Positions 37,345 through 50,270 of a stretch of DNA of 64,000 nt are shown here, piece after piece. The DNA is from Pratylenchus scribneri. Taxonomy: Eukaryota; Nematoda; Chromadorea; Rhabditida; Pratylenchidae. Each line of letters begins with the position of its first letter. Position 1 is the first letter of the stretch. Both the position numbers and the translations under genes were made by a program. Below the pieces are notes generated by a model, which worked only from the letters and a program-made list of their open reading frames with translations, was not told where the DNA came from and ran no database searches. The stretch lies in NCBI GenBank assembly GCA_030063045.1, contig JAQSEB010000016.1, positions 806,001 through 870,000 on the forward strand, read 5' to 3'.

Positions 37345-38480
37345 CAAACGCGGGGCGCTTTAAGGTACCCCAGTAGGTATTTTATTTAAGTTTTGGACGG
37401 CTCGCTTCGCTCGCCTTGTATTTTTCAATTTTTTTAAACCGGTTTAAGCTTATATCTCGAAACCGGTTTGGTTTGACAACTCGCGCAATATACCATTAGA
37501 TCCGTCTCGTTGAGCTCTACAACTTTGCTTTTTAACGCGCAGCTCTATCTCAACTCTCAAAAAAGTTATTCAAGAATTTCTGACTCGCGCACCTACAGTA
37601 GGAAATTTTGTGTATTTTTTTCGGTACTTAGACTTCACGGTAGACCCCCCGACCCATATATCATTTTGTAGCTAATACTTAACTTAGGAGCGGTTTTTAG
37701 TTTCAAGTCGATTGAGGTTCTTTTTAAACCGGTTTCGACCCAAACCCCTATCAAAAAACCGACAATTTTTTGAGATGCGCGTTAAAAAGTGCCCCTAGGA
37801 TGTGCAACTCTCAAAAGCTAAAAATCCCTCGAAATCCAGATATGAATTTTTTTGTTCAAATGTCGAAAGCATCTTTATATATATAAAACCAGTGGGGCAG
37901 AGCCCCACTGGTTTAAGGCATGCTTCCGTTGCGAAAAAAGCGCGGGGCGCTTTAAGGTACCCCAGTAGGTTTTTTTTATTTAAGTTTTGGACGGCTCGCT
38001 TCGCTCGCCTTCGGTTTAAGCCAATATCTCGAAACCGGTTTGGTTTCACAACTCGCGCAATATACCATTCGATCCGCCTCGTCGAGCTCTACAACTTTTC
38101 CTTTTACCGCGCACATCTATCTCAACTCGCAAAAAAGTTATAAAGAAATTTCAAAAATTTTCAAAAAATTGACCCCCTATGGTCATTTTTTCAGACTTCC
38201 CTGTCCACCGTAGACCCCCCGACCTATATATCAAAAGATAGCCCTGACTCTGGAGACGAGATCATTCGAGGCGGATTTTTGATTTAGGTCCTTGTTAAAA
38301 AATTTTACCTGGACAAACCGGTTTTTAAACCGGTTTCGACCCAAACCCAAACCCCTATCAAAAAACGTATAGTTTTTCTGGATGCGCGTTAAAAAGTTGC
38401 CCCTAGGATGTACAAGTCCCAAAACCTAAAAATCCCTCGAAATCCAGATATGAATTTTTTTGTTCAAATGTCGAAAGCAA
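37345..38480. repeat. Two tandem 591-bp units of higher GC
   Basis: The sequence from about 37348 (CGCGGGGCGCTTTAAGGTAC) recurs from about 37940 at an offset of about 591 bp. Both copies share GGACGGCTCGCTTCGCTCGC, a run of AAACCGGTTT words, TAGACCCCCCGACC and CCTCGAAATCCAGATATG. They differ by small indels and substitutions. The composition is clearly less AT-rich than the flanks. Open frames at 37795-38422 on both strands have no recognisable product. It may be a tandemly duplicated non-autonomous mobile element; the class is unknown. Confidence 0.85.
37888..37916. repeat. Perfect 13-bp-stem hairpin
   Basis: AAACCAGTGGGGC, then AGA, then GCCCCACTGGTTT: a perfect 13-bp stem with a 3-nt loop at the junction of the two 591-bp units. 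It could mark an element end or act as a transcription or replication structure. Confidence 0.9.
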
Positions 38481-41400
38481 TTATATATTATATAAAAGAT
38501 CTCAAATTACGAATGGCGGAACTTTTTTCTAACTGACATTTTTTAAAAACTTTCCCAATATTTTTTATGAGTAGGTACATTTCGCAAACCCGGGTAAACA
38601 ATTTTCTTAAATGATTTTATAATTTAATTCTTCAATGATAATTTAATAATGGCATCAAAAATATTTAAATCTTATTTTTGGCTTTTTTTTTTTTAAAAAT
38701 TGCATTTGCGTACACCCAAATGAGGCATTTTTTCCAAAATAGTGGCAGAAATATTCATCTATAAAAGCAAAAATTTCGCCATTCCCTCAAATCATTCTAT
38801 TCTTAGAGAGAGGGCCTTTCCTTTAAGCCAAAATAAAGGCAGAAAATATTCATCAATAAAGGCAAGAATTAGTTCGGCAATCCCTTTTATTATTCAGTAG
38901 AACCTCAAATCTTTCTATCCTTATTAGTCATAATAGATGGCGGATTTTTAATTTTTTTTTATTTTTTCATCAAATTTAATGAGAAATACACAAATGATTT
39001 TTGATCATTTATTTTATGTTTTTTACATAATTTTTTGATGTATTTTTAACAATTTTGGCACATTTGCGATTGAAAAATTTCAATGTATAAAAATTTAATA
39101 AAAAGCCAAAATTATGGTGTTCTAAAAATTAATTTTATAGCAAATTATTCGTAAGAAAAATATAAAAAATTACCTATTTTGAGTTTTTTGTTACTAAAAA
39201 ATCCGCCTTTTAATTATATATAATCATCAAAAAACTACCCTGCAAAGTCAAAAAATATTCAACTATAAAAAATAATTTTCTACACCAAAAGTTAACCACC
39301 CTATATCCTGTAAAATAGAGCATCAAAAACTCAGATCATGAAAATTATAATGACTTTTAAGATGATAATTTATAGATGTAACTAAGGCGGCAATAACTTT
39401 TTTTTGCAGCCGCGTCCAATTTGCAACAATAATGAATCTATGCCACTGAAGACTGAATTGGGGTTGACATTTCCAAGAAATGAATGAAGTTAAGGGAAAA
39501 AATGCTCATCAGCCGCGCAAATTAGTTATGCAGGCATTTTCTCATCAGATTCCCGCGCTACTCCAATAATTTTTTTTCTTTCCTATCTCGTAAAATGCCT
39601 AGAAAATTACTCAATTCCTATAAGAAAGTTTTATTATATAATTTTAATATTTTAATCAGAATATTTTACATAATATTTTTACTAAAATTTATGAGAAAAT
39701 TTAAATTTTCGCGACCTTTCCATGAATCAAAATTTTTGATTATGAATTCTTCCTATAAATCAGAATTTTATTATAAATTTAACTAGAAAGCCGTATTTTT
39801 GAAAAAATAACGATAAACAGAAAATATTATATATATATATAAATTATAATAATCAGAATTTTTCGCTTAAATCTGAATTTCAGAATTTTTCTAAAAAATC
39901 ATAATTCCGCTTTTCCATAAAATCTGAATTTTTGTTTAAAGTAAGAATTTTGATTTTCTATAAATCAGTATTTTTCGATTTTTTTTATCAAAATTTATCT
40001 AAAATATTATAATTATTATTTAAATAAGTCAAAATAAAATATTATCAAAACAATCAAATTGACTATTTCCCACATTCAATCAAAAAATGCCATCTTTAAT
40101 TTGTTCCACCTTAATTAAGAACAAAAATAGAAAAAAATAATAGGAACAAAGAATTATGTAGATCTAAATTTGGCATTGGCACTTATAATTCTGGTATTTA
40201 TTTATGTGTGAAAAATTTCCATAACCAAATTAAATACGTACAATTTCACACCAACAAATCCAAGTTCAATTCTCAGAGACCACCCCAAAACGAACTCCAA
40301 ATTCTCTCACGAATAAAAAGAATAAAAAGAATATGAATTCAGTCTAATTGAATGGCGCACTAATTCCAGAAAAAAAAATATTAATTGGCTCCAGGCTTGG
40401 GCTTTGGTTTCTGGACTAGAAATGTCATTTCCATTCATTCTCTCACCATCTTTTCCTCTTCCAATTCCTTTCATTTTTCCTCCCTAGAACATTATTAATT
40501 TAAAACATATTAAATGTATACTTAAAATTATTCATCTAAAATAAATTCATTTTGGGAAAGTATAAAACTTCTAATTATGGTTTAGAAAATTGCAAGTTTA
40601 AAATGGCTTTTATCTCCCCTTATTTGAAGATGGAGACATAACTTCTATTTTATAATAAAAAAATTCTTTGGTACAGTTGGCAGGTTTAAAATATTGCAAT
40701 TTTGGTATTTGTTCTCAGTCAGTTCTCATCCTTTTAGAGGCATAATTATTATTTTGAATATGAATTCTTTAAGACTTTTGGTAGGTTTAGAAAGAAATTC
40801 CATTTTTCTCTGCCCGAGGGCATAATTTTGGCAAAATTTCTTCTTCTAATTCGGTCCATTTTTCTAATTCCCATGGTTTCAATTTCATAAAATATTGGGA
40901 ATTTTTGTTTCGAATTAAACATAAATAAAAATACAAAATTGTTACTATCTATATATTATTCATCTCATTAATTAAATTAGTGGGAAGGCAAAAAAAAATT
41001 AAATGTTAGGCATTGGCAACATTTCCTCCCACTTTTTTTGTGGGCATAATTTCCCACTTTTAATGTTGGACTTTTTTGGCATTTTTCTTTCATATTCATT
41101 CACCTTTCAATTTTCCCACTTTCTTATTGTGTGAAAAAATTTTTCAAGAGAAATTTTTGTATAATTTTTACAACGCAAATGCCTAAATTTTTTTATTAAA
41201 TTTGCAAAATTAGTTTCTAAAAAGTCCACTGTTTTTGGTTTTTATTGCATTTTTTACAATGAAAGTTTCTCTCACTTAAAAGTACAAAAATAGATAAAAT
41301 TTAAATCAAAAATTAAATAAAAAAACTTTAAATAAATGTCCATTTATTTACTTTTCTAATCAAATCTGATGCAGAAATCTTAAAAAAATCTGCTATTCCA

Positions 41401-44400
41401 TTTAATTTTTCCCCTTTTTAGCTGGAATGAATTATTTGTCACAATTTTCCCTCCAATTATTTCATTATACCTTCCCCTTTTTACCATAAATATTTTCGCG
41501 CTTTTCCTCTCCTTCAATTGGTTCCATTTTACCTAGATATAATTGAACCTATAAATTCTAATTAATTTATAAAATTGAGCATTTGACATTGGCAACTCTC
41601 CCCTCCCTTTGATAAAGGCATTTCCCACTTTAAAAGAAAGTTGGCATTTTTTGACATTTTTGTCTTTCCCATTTGCTTTTACCTTTTCCCATTTTCCTAA
41701 TTTGTAAAAAATTCATAGAGGCATATTTTGTGTAATTTTTCTCTTTATTTTTCACCCCTTTTTTCCCTCCATTATTTCATTATAATTCCCTTTCCCGCTT
41801 CCCCTATTTACCACAAATATTTTCGCGCTTTTCCTCTCCACTTCCATATTTCTTTGAATGCAAAAAAATTTGATTAACCACCAAGAAAAAGGATGTGGAA
41901 ATAATTTGTGCACCCAAATGCCAGACCTTTTTTTCTTCCACAATTCCAATGCCAGTTGCTGCTTTCCTTTTGAATGAAATTCCCGTGGGCCTTTGCTGGT
42001 CTTGGGCACCGTCTTGTCGTAAATGCACAGAAATTTGTCTCCTTCAATATTTTTTCCCAACCAATTTTAAATTCCTTAATTTTTTGTCCTTTAGGGACCA
42101 GACGAGGCCCCCCCCCCACCTCCTCTACAAATAGTCATTAAATTTACGCATTTTATTTGGGCAAAATAAAAATGTTTAAAGACTAATAGGTTTTTTTGAA
42201 TTAACAATCATCATTAATTATATTCTATTACGTAAACATTTCTCGTATTTGTATTTTTATTCTATAATTCGTGGTAATTATATGTCATCTCCAAAATATA
42301 AAAAAATATGGTATTGCATGTGAGCGAAAAAAGATTAATTTTTTAAAATATAACTTACGTTAAAAATAGTTTTAATATAAAAAAGCCAAAAAATTTACAG
42401 ATCATTTTTTCCTATAATTAAGTTGTTTGATACTAAAAATGAAATTATAGCAAAAGCAAAAACTTTGACAAGTGTCATAAAAAGTATCTAAATTGGCCAC
42501 CCTTTTAAACCCCTCTCTTCCTAATCCTATTACAGTTACAGTCGCCATCAACTTTAATAAAAAAATTTAAATAAAAAATTTTTACAAATAATCTAATTAA
42601 AATCAATTTATTTTATTACTTTAAAAACTCTTTAATCTAAATTGGCCGCCCTCTGTTTTAAACTCACCCCACAACCACCTATAATCCTATTACAATCGCC
42701 ATCCCCAATCAATTTAATAAAAATTACAATTCAATTTTAAATGAAATAAAAAAAATTTGTAACAAATTTTAAATTCAATCAAATTTATTCAAATTAATTA
42801 AAAAGCGTTAGAGTTAATTTAAAAATTTGTATTTTTAAATCCAAAAATTTGTATTTTTTCAAAAGATTAAATATTTCGTATGATACGCCACATTTCCGTT
42901 TCCTGTTTGTTAACTTTAGCAAAAAATTTCTCCTTTAATCCCAATAATCCGTAAACATTCACAGTCCACATCCATCTCGATTCTCGAGAATTTGTCAATG
43001 GCAAAAAAAATGGAGCATGGGGGAAAATGCCTTTTAAAATGTCTAAAAATTTGTTGATTATTATGAATGAGTAGGCGAATAATAATTTAATGGATGAAAT
43101 GGAAGGATTATTAAGGAAAAAATTTTAAAATATTGGATTGAAATCCATGTGAGGGCAGACGGAAATGTAGGCAGTTCCCAGTAAAATTTTTTCTAATATT
43201 AATAGAATGCACTTTATTAACGAAGATGGGATAAGTGAGATTAAATGTTAAATTATTTTCTCAAAAACAAAAATATAATCAACATACATAAGAAAATAAA
43301 ACTGATTTCGAGCCGAAAATTTTTGCAAAAACATTTTATGGCAACCAATATTTTTTACTATAGCGATTATATTTGCCATATGAAGCTTTCTAATTTAAGA
43401 TGTAAAGTAACGTGCGGAACAAAAAAAAATTTGGTGCAAAGCAAAATCAAATCTTAATATCTGTAAATATTAGCTTATTAAGGGTACCATTTCATAACAA
43501 TGATTGAGATTAATAAATTAAAGAAAGATTTAGTATATTTTTTTATTGAAATTGTCATAAATATATGACCAAAGTAAAAAAAAAGGCCAGAATAATTTTT
43601 GCTTTTGGCCATAACTTTCTAAGTCAATTATAATATGTTTAAGCAATCATTTTGAGATATTAAAATGTTCTAGAGAAAGATATTAATCCAATTGTATAAA
43701 AATATTAAAATAATCATTGAGTAAAAATTCGATAACTTTTATAAATTTTTGCCTAATAAAAAATTTAAATAAATAGATAAATAAAATACCAAAAAAATAT
43801 TAAAAAAATATAAGTACATTTAATTATCAAATCAAAAAGACACAATATTGTCCAAGAAAACTTTTCATTTTGATCTATACTTAAAAAAATTAAATTTAAA
43901 GGCCAAAAATCTGCCATAACAGAACCTAAAAAATTTTGTGGTAATAAGGAAATGGGAAAATTCTACGAAATATCATGCTAGCATTTCCGATTATTTTAGT
44001 GTAAAATTGTATGCGAAAAATTTAAAAATAGCTTTTTCGCAGTTATTCCTACAATTTTGACTAAATTTCCTCAAACTCCAATATTTTCCCAGTTCCCACA
44101 GTTTTAAATTTCAATTTTTTATTCTTTGTCCTTTGACACAAAATATGAAAAAAAATGTTTGGGCTGACATTTTATTTTTTCGAGAAAAACTGTTCCGCAT
44201 ACAAAACTGAATATGAAAATTTCGTGGGCCCAAATTTATATTTTATTTATATGTGTAAATTTTTGGTATTTTCAAATTAATTTTTCTGCGAATTATTAAG
44301 GGAAAGTACAGAGAAAATTTTATAATCTTTTAAATTTTTTTCTCATGGAATTGTCTTTATAAATTCAATTCTTTAAAACAAAAAATATTTCAGTACATTT

Positions 44401-44551
44401 TCATTTCGTTGAATTCCTAGATTTATTCCAAATAAATATTCGAATAATTTTTCCTTCTTTACTTCCCCCATTAAATTCCAATTTCCATCCAATTTTATTA
44501 AAAATAAATTAATCTAATTTTCTTTTGAATTTAAGCAAAAATTTGCACAAA
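38481..44551. other. AT-rich intergenic region with small local duplications
   Basis: No gene is supported in about 6 kb. Diverged local duplications are visible: TATTTTCGCGCTTTTCCTCTCC at about 41490-41512 and again at about 41818-41840, each preceded by a CCTCCA-ATTATTTCATTATA word, and a pair around CTAAATTGGCC at about 42489 and 42636. CAGAATTTTT words occur at 39710-39970. Open frames at 39595-39786 and 41752-42134 are not convincing. Confidence 0.5.
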
Positions 44552-47500
44552 ATGTTCCCATCCACTTTATTACTACATCCCTTTATAATTTCTTCATTGT
44601 TTTTTGTTGCAAAATCCAATGGGGCCGTGGCTGAATTCCCATCATCACAAACAAATAATAATATGTCATCAACGAAATCAAAAAGCAGTTCAAATAATGC
44701 GCAATTGGTCAGCTATTATTTATTAAATATCAGAATTATAAAATCAGAATTCTGATTTCAACCAAAAATTCTGATTTATGGAAAATCAGAATTCTGATTT
44801 CAACCAAAAATTCTGATTTATGTAAAATCAGAATTCTGATTTCAACCAAAAATTCTGATTTATGTAAAATCAGAATTCTGATTTCAACCAAAAATTCTGA
44901 TTTATGTAAAATCAGAATTCTGATTTCAACCAATAATTCTGATTTATGTAAAATCAGAATTCTGATTTCAACCAAAAATTCAGATTTATGTAAAATCAGA
45001 ATTCTGATTTCAACCAAAAATTCTGATTTATGGAAAATCAGAATTCTGATTTCAACCAAAAATTCTGATTTATTTAAAATCAGAATTCTGATTTCATATT
45101 TTTTTTATAATTAATTTTAGTATATTTAATTCTGGGAATAATTATAAATATTGAAAATGTAATTTTTTGATTCAATAAAATTTACTATTCTCATCCTCTT
45201 CTTTTTAGTTCCGTTTCAAACTAAACGTCACACATGATAAAATGAAAATGGTGCAAATTGAACCGGAGGATATTAATTTTATGCTAGACGAAAACGGTGA
45301 AATTGATTGCGATGCAGAAATGACACCGCCGCCGTTGAACGAATTCTCCCAGATCATTTATTCCGTTCTTATGCCAATTGTTTGCCTATTGGGTAAGTAT
45401 TTTTTGAAAATTTTGAATAAATATGGATTTTTATAGAATTTATCAATAAAAATTTTTATAAAATTTTTAAGAGGATTTAGAAAAAGTTTGGAGCATATTT
45501 TGAATCTTTGTCCTTTAAAAAATTAATAAAATTTATTTATGGTCCCCCATTAATTATAGAAAATGTCAACATTTACAATATTTATTTATTTTAAAAAACT
45601 TTACTCCTTAAAAATAAAAATAAATATTCTTTTTTGGCCATTTAATATAAAAAAATAGTAAATACTACCGTATATTTTTAATAATTATATTTTATTTTCT
45701 TTACCCATTTTCCTAGTTTTTATTTATCGGTACAAAATTGGCAGGTGTAAAATTGACCATTATTCTTCACATATCTAAAATTTATGTGTGGAAACTGGAA
45801 ATAAATTCTTATACAAATATATTATTTTATAATTAATTTAAGCGAAAATAACAAAAACATTTGATGAATAATCAGAGTGTAAAATGCTGAAAAATATTTT
45901 TTTTAAATTTATACGGAAACATAAATACAAATTTCCATTTATTTTTGGACTCACAAATTAAAATATTAATTGTACCGAGAGATGTCATATAATTAATTTT
46001 TTTACGAAAAATAGCTGACCAATGATTAATAATGATTATGAGGAAAAAGAATAAAAATAAAAAAAATTAATAGAACTTGGGTAAAGTGTTAAAAAACTTC
46101 AAATAAATTTATTAAAATATTTTTATAAATAATTTTGCCAAATTGATAGAATTTTATTAATTAAAAAAAAGTTTTATAATTAATTATTTTTTTTCATTTT
46201 ATGAATTAAAAATAAAAAATTAATAAAATTTAAAATTAATTAAATAATTTAAAAAACTTAAAAATAAGTAAAATATTATTTAAATTTTAGCCCAATTCCA
46301 GAAAAAATAATTAGAATGGAAAAATTTGATTGTTTTTAAATTTAAAAAAAATATAAAAAATGATAAATAATTAAATTGGATATTCGAATAATCAGCTTTT
46401 TTATGCCAAAAATATTGATCAGAAAATATAAATTAACAAATAGGGCATTCAGTAAATATTTTAAAAAAAATTTGGAGCTAATATGGATTTTAAAAAGATC
46501 ATAATTCTGCCAAACATGGCCCAAAAATGCAGATTTTTAACTTAATTTTAAATTTATTTATCAATTATAAATATTCTCCGCAAGATTATTTTGTCAATTT
46601 TATGGCCCAAAAATGCTAAACAAAATTTAAATATATAATTGGATGTAAATATTCCCTCAAATTCATAGGCTCAATTGGCGCACTCATTTGTGTGTTCATC
46701 TTCACCCGGCGACAGATGCGATCCTCCCTCTCAATGTATTTGGCCGGATTGAGTGCATTCGACTTCGTTTTGTTGCTTTGTGCCGCAATCATTTATCCAA
46801 GCATGAATTTATGTCTACAAGAGGGAACACCCGGACCAATTTGCCATTTCTTCTGGCGCACTTCACTGGCCACATATCCCCTTTCGTTGATGGCCCAAAC
46901 TGCCAGTGTTTGGACTGTTGTTGCAATCACCGTGGATCGCTATTTGGCTGTACGCTATCCGTTGCATATGCGGGCATGGTAAGGAGAGAGAAGGATGATT
47001 AAGAAATATTGAAATTAATTATTTTAACCATAAAATCACTCTAGTCTACCAACAAATTTTCTGTCTATTAAAATCAAATTTTAAGGCCATATAATTTGGA
47101 TATAAACTCCACTTAAATTTTAATCCCTACTAAAATTTGACCAAATAAAACTTCATTTTAAATCTTAGAACTTTCCCTTGCCCTATTCTAAAACAGCTAA
47201 TCATAAAATGACCAAATTTTAAAATCACAAAAAGGCGACTTTTAATAAGAGATTTTGTTAAATATCTTCTCTATAGGAATTCATATTATGACAAATTTGA
47301 TTCTGGTTTTCAATTTGCTTTCAAATTTATGCCAAAAGTTGGTAAGCTCAATGCCAACATTTTCCATTTAATTATAAGTCACATTTGGCAAATATTGGCA
47401 TTAACAACTTAACAAAAATGGTAATGCAATGACAAATATAAGGACATATTCATATTTAGCTGACAATATTAACCAAAGAAAAATATTTTTTAAAAATTTT

Positions 47501-49790
47501 ATGAACCATTTAAATTTAAACTTTATAAAATAATTAAGGTGTACTCCTCATCGTGCCCGTACCGTTGTATTGTTCATCACGTTGGTGGCCATCCTCTTTA
47601 AAATGCCATCCTTCTTCGAAGTCTCCCTGAATGAATGCGGACATTTAATGAAGACATCATTGCGTGATCATTACCTGTATTTCACCATTTATTATACCTA
47701 TGGTTAGTTTGAATTAAAAAACAATAAGAAATATTTTATTTTAAAATTTAAATTCTATTAATGAAAAATTCATAAATTATTTTTGAATTAATTGATTAAA
47801 ATTTGTATAAAATTGTGTCATAAAAATTAGCCTTTGGTTTTTTGAATCATTCTAAATTAAAAATTAATTTTCTTAAGGCTATTTGCTTCTAATGCTTGCA
47901 GCCCCTTTCCTTTTCATCATTGTGCTAAATGCCCGAATTTTATCCATCATTAGGAGAGCAAATTTGCAACGACGTCAAATGAATGTTGTTCGAAGGTGGG
48001 ACATGAGGAAATTTAAATAATTTTTATGAAAATATTATAATAAAATTTAAATAAATTTTAAAAAATGAAAATTTAATTTTTTTAAATTTAAAAAATATTA
48101 TCTAAAATTTATACAAAAATTTTAAAAAAAATAAAAATAAATTTTCAAAAAATTAAAAAAATATTTAAAAAATTATAAATTTGTTTGAAAAAATTTAAAA
48201 AAATTTTTCTTATTGCAGAACTTCACGGGTCACAAGGAGCAGTCGAAGCAGCAGTGGATTTACCAGTGGCGCAGCAGCATTGAAAAGAGGCAGCAGCGGT
48301 AGTTGGATACATCATCAAAATTTGCATAAAGGCAGCTGTGGCTATATTCCACATGTTGCCGCCACCACAACAATGTCTTCGGGTGGAGGAGGTAAAATAT
48401 TGTTTGATAAAGAATTAGGAAATTTGGCTTATATATCATAAACTAAAAATAATTAGGCATTAAATTTAATTTGAATTCTATTAGACAATATCTCAGCTAT
48501 CTATTAAACTATTAATAAATTATTAAAATATAATAGACCAGAAAATTGTGGTCATAAAATGAAAATTGTCATTTTAACTTATTTTGTTTTTTTAGTCATA
48601 ACTTTTTGCATTTTACATAAAATTAACCAATTTTTCTAATCAATTCAACCCAATTCAGGCTATTCTACAATTTACTAAATTTTTAGTTAATATGAAAAAA
48701 ATGATTTAAAATGCAAAAATTTCATTCCTTTCAAAATAAAATAATTTAAATTAATTAATTTAATTTTCATTTAAATAGGCATTGGCCACAGCATGAATTG
48801 CCATGTTCCATTGCACAACGCCATAACTCATCCAACAACTAACGGTCAAAACAATAATAAACATAACATTGTGGATGGTCATTTAATATCCAACGGGTCC
48901 AATGGCGCTGGAAATCAACCACAGCCAACGGCAGAATGCGTCACAATGACTATCGACAATCGATGCACAAAAATGGCCATCATTACAATTGCCGCATTCA
49001 TTGCATTCAATTTGTTGGCTGGTTAGTATTTTTATTTTAACAATAATTTATATTGGATTTTAATTTTAAATGGAACAAAAATTTGGAAATTTTATTCTTA
49101 GAGTTATTAGAATTGCTGAGCATGAATTTTGGCCTCAATTTTGTTCAATACAATTTATGCCAATTTTGGTAAGCCCATGCCAATATTTTTACCATTGGAA
49201 TAGGTCACATCACATTTGACAAATATTGTCATTTTCCCTTACTTACTAAAATGCTCAAATATGCATGAGAAAAATTAGGTCATATTTATGTTTAGCATAA
49301 AAAATGATCAAAACAATTTTTGAAATTTCATATGCTTTAACAATATAAATAAATTATTAATAATTGTAAAAATTATTTTGGAATTATTTGGGAATAAATG
49401 ATTATATTTTCCAGGTCTAAATCATGTGATTGAAGCATTCAATTGGGTGGAGGACGATGGCACAAATCTTCGAATTCCTATTGGCAATTTTTTGGTCTGC
49501 CTCAACAGGTTAGAATGCTTGGAAATATTATTTTGTAATTCAGTAAAATTATTATATAAAATCATATTAAAATATGGTATTTTTAAAATTTTAAAAATAA
49601 TAAAAAGTAAAAAAAATAAAAATATTAAAAAATTAATTTATATTTTTTCAGTGCCACCAACATTCTCATTTATTCCATTTTTGGTCGTCGTTTCCGCAAA
49701 ATGTTCGTCCTCCAATTTTGTCCTTGTTGGCGCCAAAAATACTCTGAATTGAACAGAAGCATTGGACAAAATAAGACGGAAATACTTTAA
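44552..49790 (+). CDS. FMRFamide-receptor-like class A neuropeptide GPCR, about 526 aa
   Basis: A seven-transmembrane receptor expected to bind an RFamide-type neuropeptide and signal through G proteins at the neuronal or muscle membrane. Nine exons: 44552-44707, 45209-45392, 46669-46978, 47539-47702, 47878-47995, 48219-48391, 48779-49021, 49415-49508, 49652-49790 (stop TAA); all are GT-AG in phase. Residues 1-25 form a signal peptide (MFPSTLLLHPFIISSLFFVA). The extracellular N-terminus is Ser/Asn-rich, has an N-V-T glycosylation site and an acidic stretch. TM1 starts near residue 100; DRY is at 203-205 within VDRYLAVRYPLHMRAW; extracellular Cys lie in GPICHFF and LNECGHL; TM7 has NSATNILIY (480-488) in place of NPxxY. 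SLMAQTASVW and FKMPSFFEV resemble the Drosophila FMRFamide receptor and nematode FRPR families. The third intracellular loop is long (about 120 aa) and Ser/Asn/Gly-rich. AATAAA is at 49889. The exact subfamily is undecided. Confidence 0.88.
44746..45098. repeat. 42-bp minisatellite in first GPCR intron
   Basis: About eight tandem copies of a 42-bp unit built from AATCAGAATTCTGATTTC plus AACCAAAAATTCTGATTTATG. The core TCAGAATTCTGA is palindromic. The array sits within intron 1 of the GPCR gene. The minus-strand open frame of 14-residue repeats is a by-product of the unit length. Confidence 0.95.
47290..47470. repeat. Dispersed palindromic repeat copy in GPCR intron 3
   Basis: Shares GGTAAGC...AATGCCAA, then CACATTTGGCAAATATTGGCATT, order and spacing with copies near 11700-11880, 49100-49300 and (reverse) 57960-58120. 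It is probably a MITE family. Confidence 0.6.
49100..49300. repeat. Dispersed palindromic repeat copy in GPCR intron 7
   Basis: Contains AATTTATGCCAATTTTGGTAAGCCC..AATAGGTCACAT..TTTGACAAATATTG and ends in AGGTCATATTTATGTTTAGC, which is partly the reverse complement of its GAGCATGAATTTTGGCCT start. Alignable over about 200 bp with the copy near 57960-58120 in reverse. Confidence 0.6.
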
Positions 49791-50270
49791 AATAGAATTC
49801 GAAGAATGAAAGTGACCTTGAAATTTTTTATATTTACCCGAATGTCACAATTTTATCTTGAATATTAAAATTTAATTTTATTTCCTTTAATAAAAATCCC
49901 TTTCTATTATTTTTTTCATTGATCTCTCTCATTTGAATAAATATATTTAAAATTCGAGATATTTATTTAGACAATTAAAATTCAGCTACTATTGGGGGGA
50001 ACATTATAAAATTTATTTTAAATTTTTTATATATTTATAGAAAGAAACATTCTAGATAAAATTTTCAAAAATTTATCCTGTTGAAAATATTTAAAAAATA
50101 AAAGCCAATAAAAATTCCTAAATACAATTTTTTTTATAAAAATGATGGGAAGTATGTATATTATCTGTGTTTAGTTTTTCAATTGGGATTTGGCATTTGA
50201 TTAAAAAATTCAAAATTTTTTAAGTAGAATTAATTCTGCTAGCTAAAAAATGACCTAAAATTAGGGGGGT
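49791..50270. other. Short AT-rich spacer after GPCR gene
   Basis: 3'UTR of the GPCR and AT-rich sequence leading into the 80-bp satellite; nothing else seen. Confidence 0.5.

Noticed and set aside
37795..38422. Frames of 63-113 codons in the 591-bp units
   Set aside because: Overlap on both strands, not conserved between the two units, no recognisable domain.
44736..45059. Minus-strand frame of 14-residue repeats
   Set aside because: By-product of the 42-bp minisatellite in a GPCR intron.
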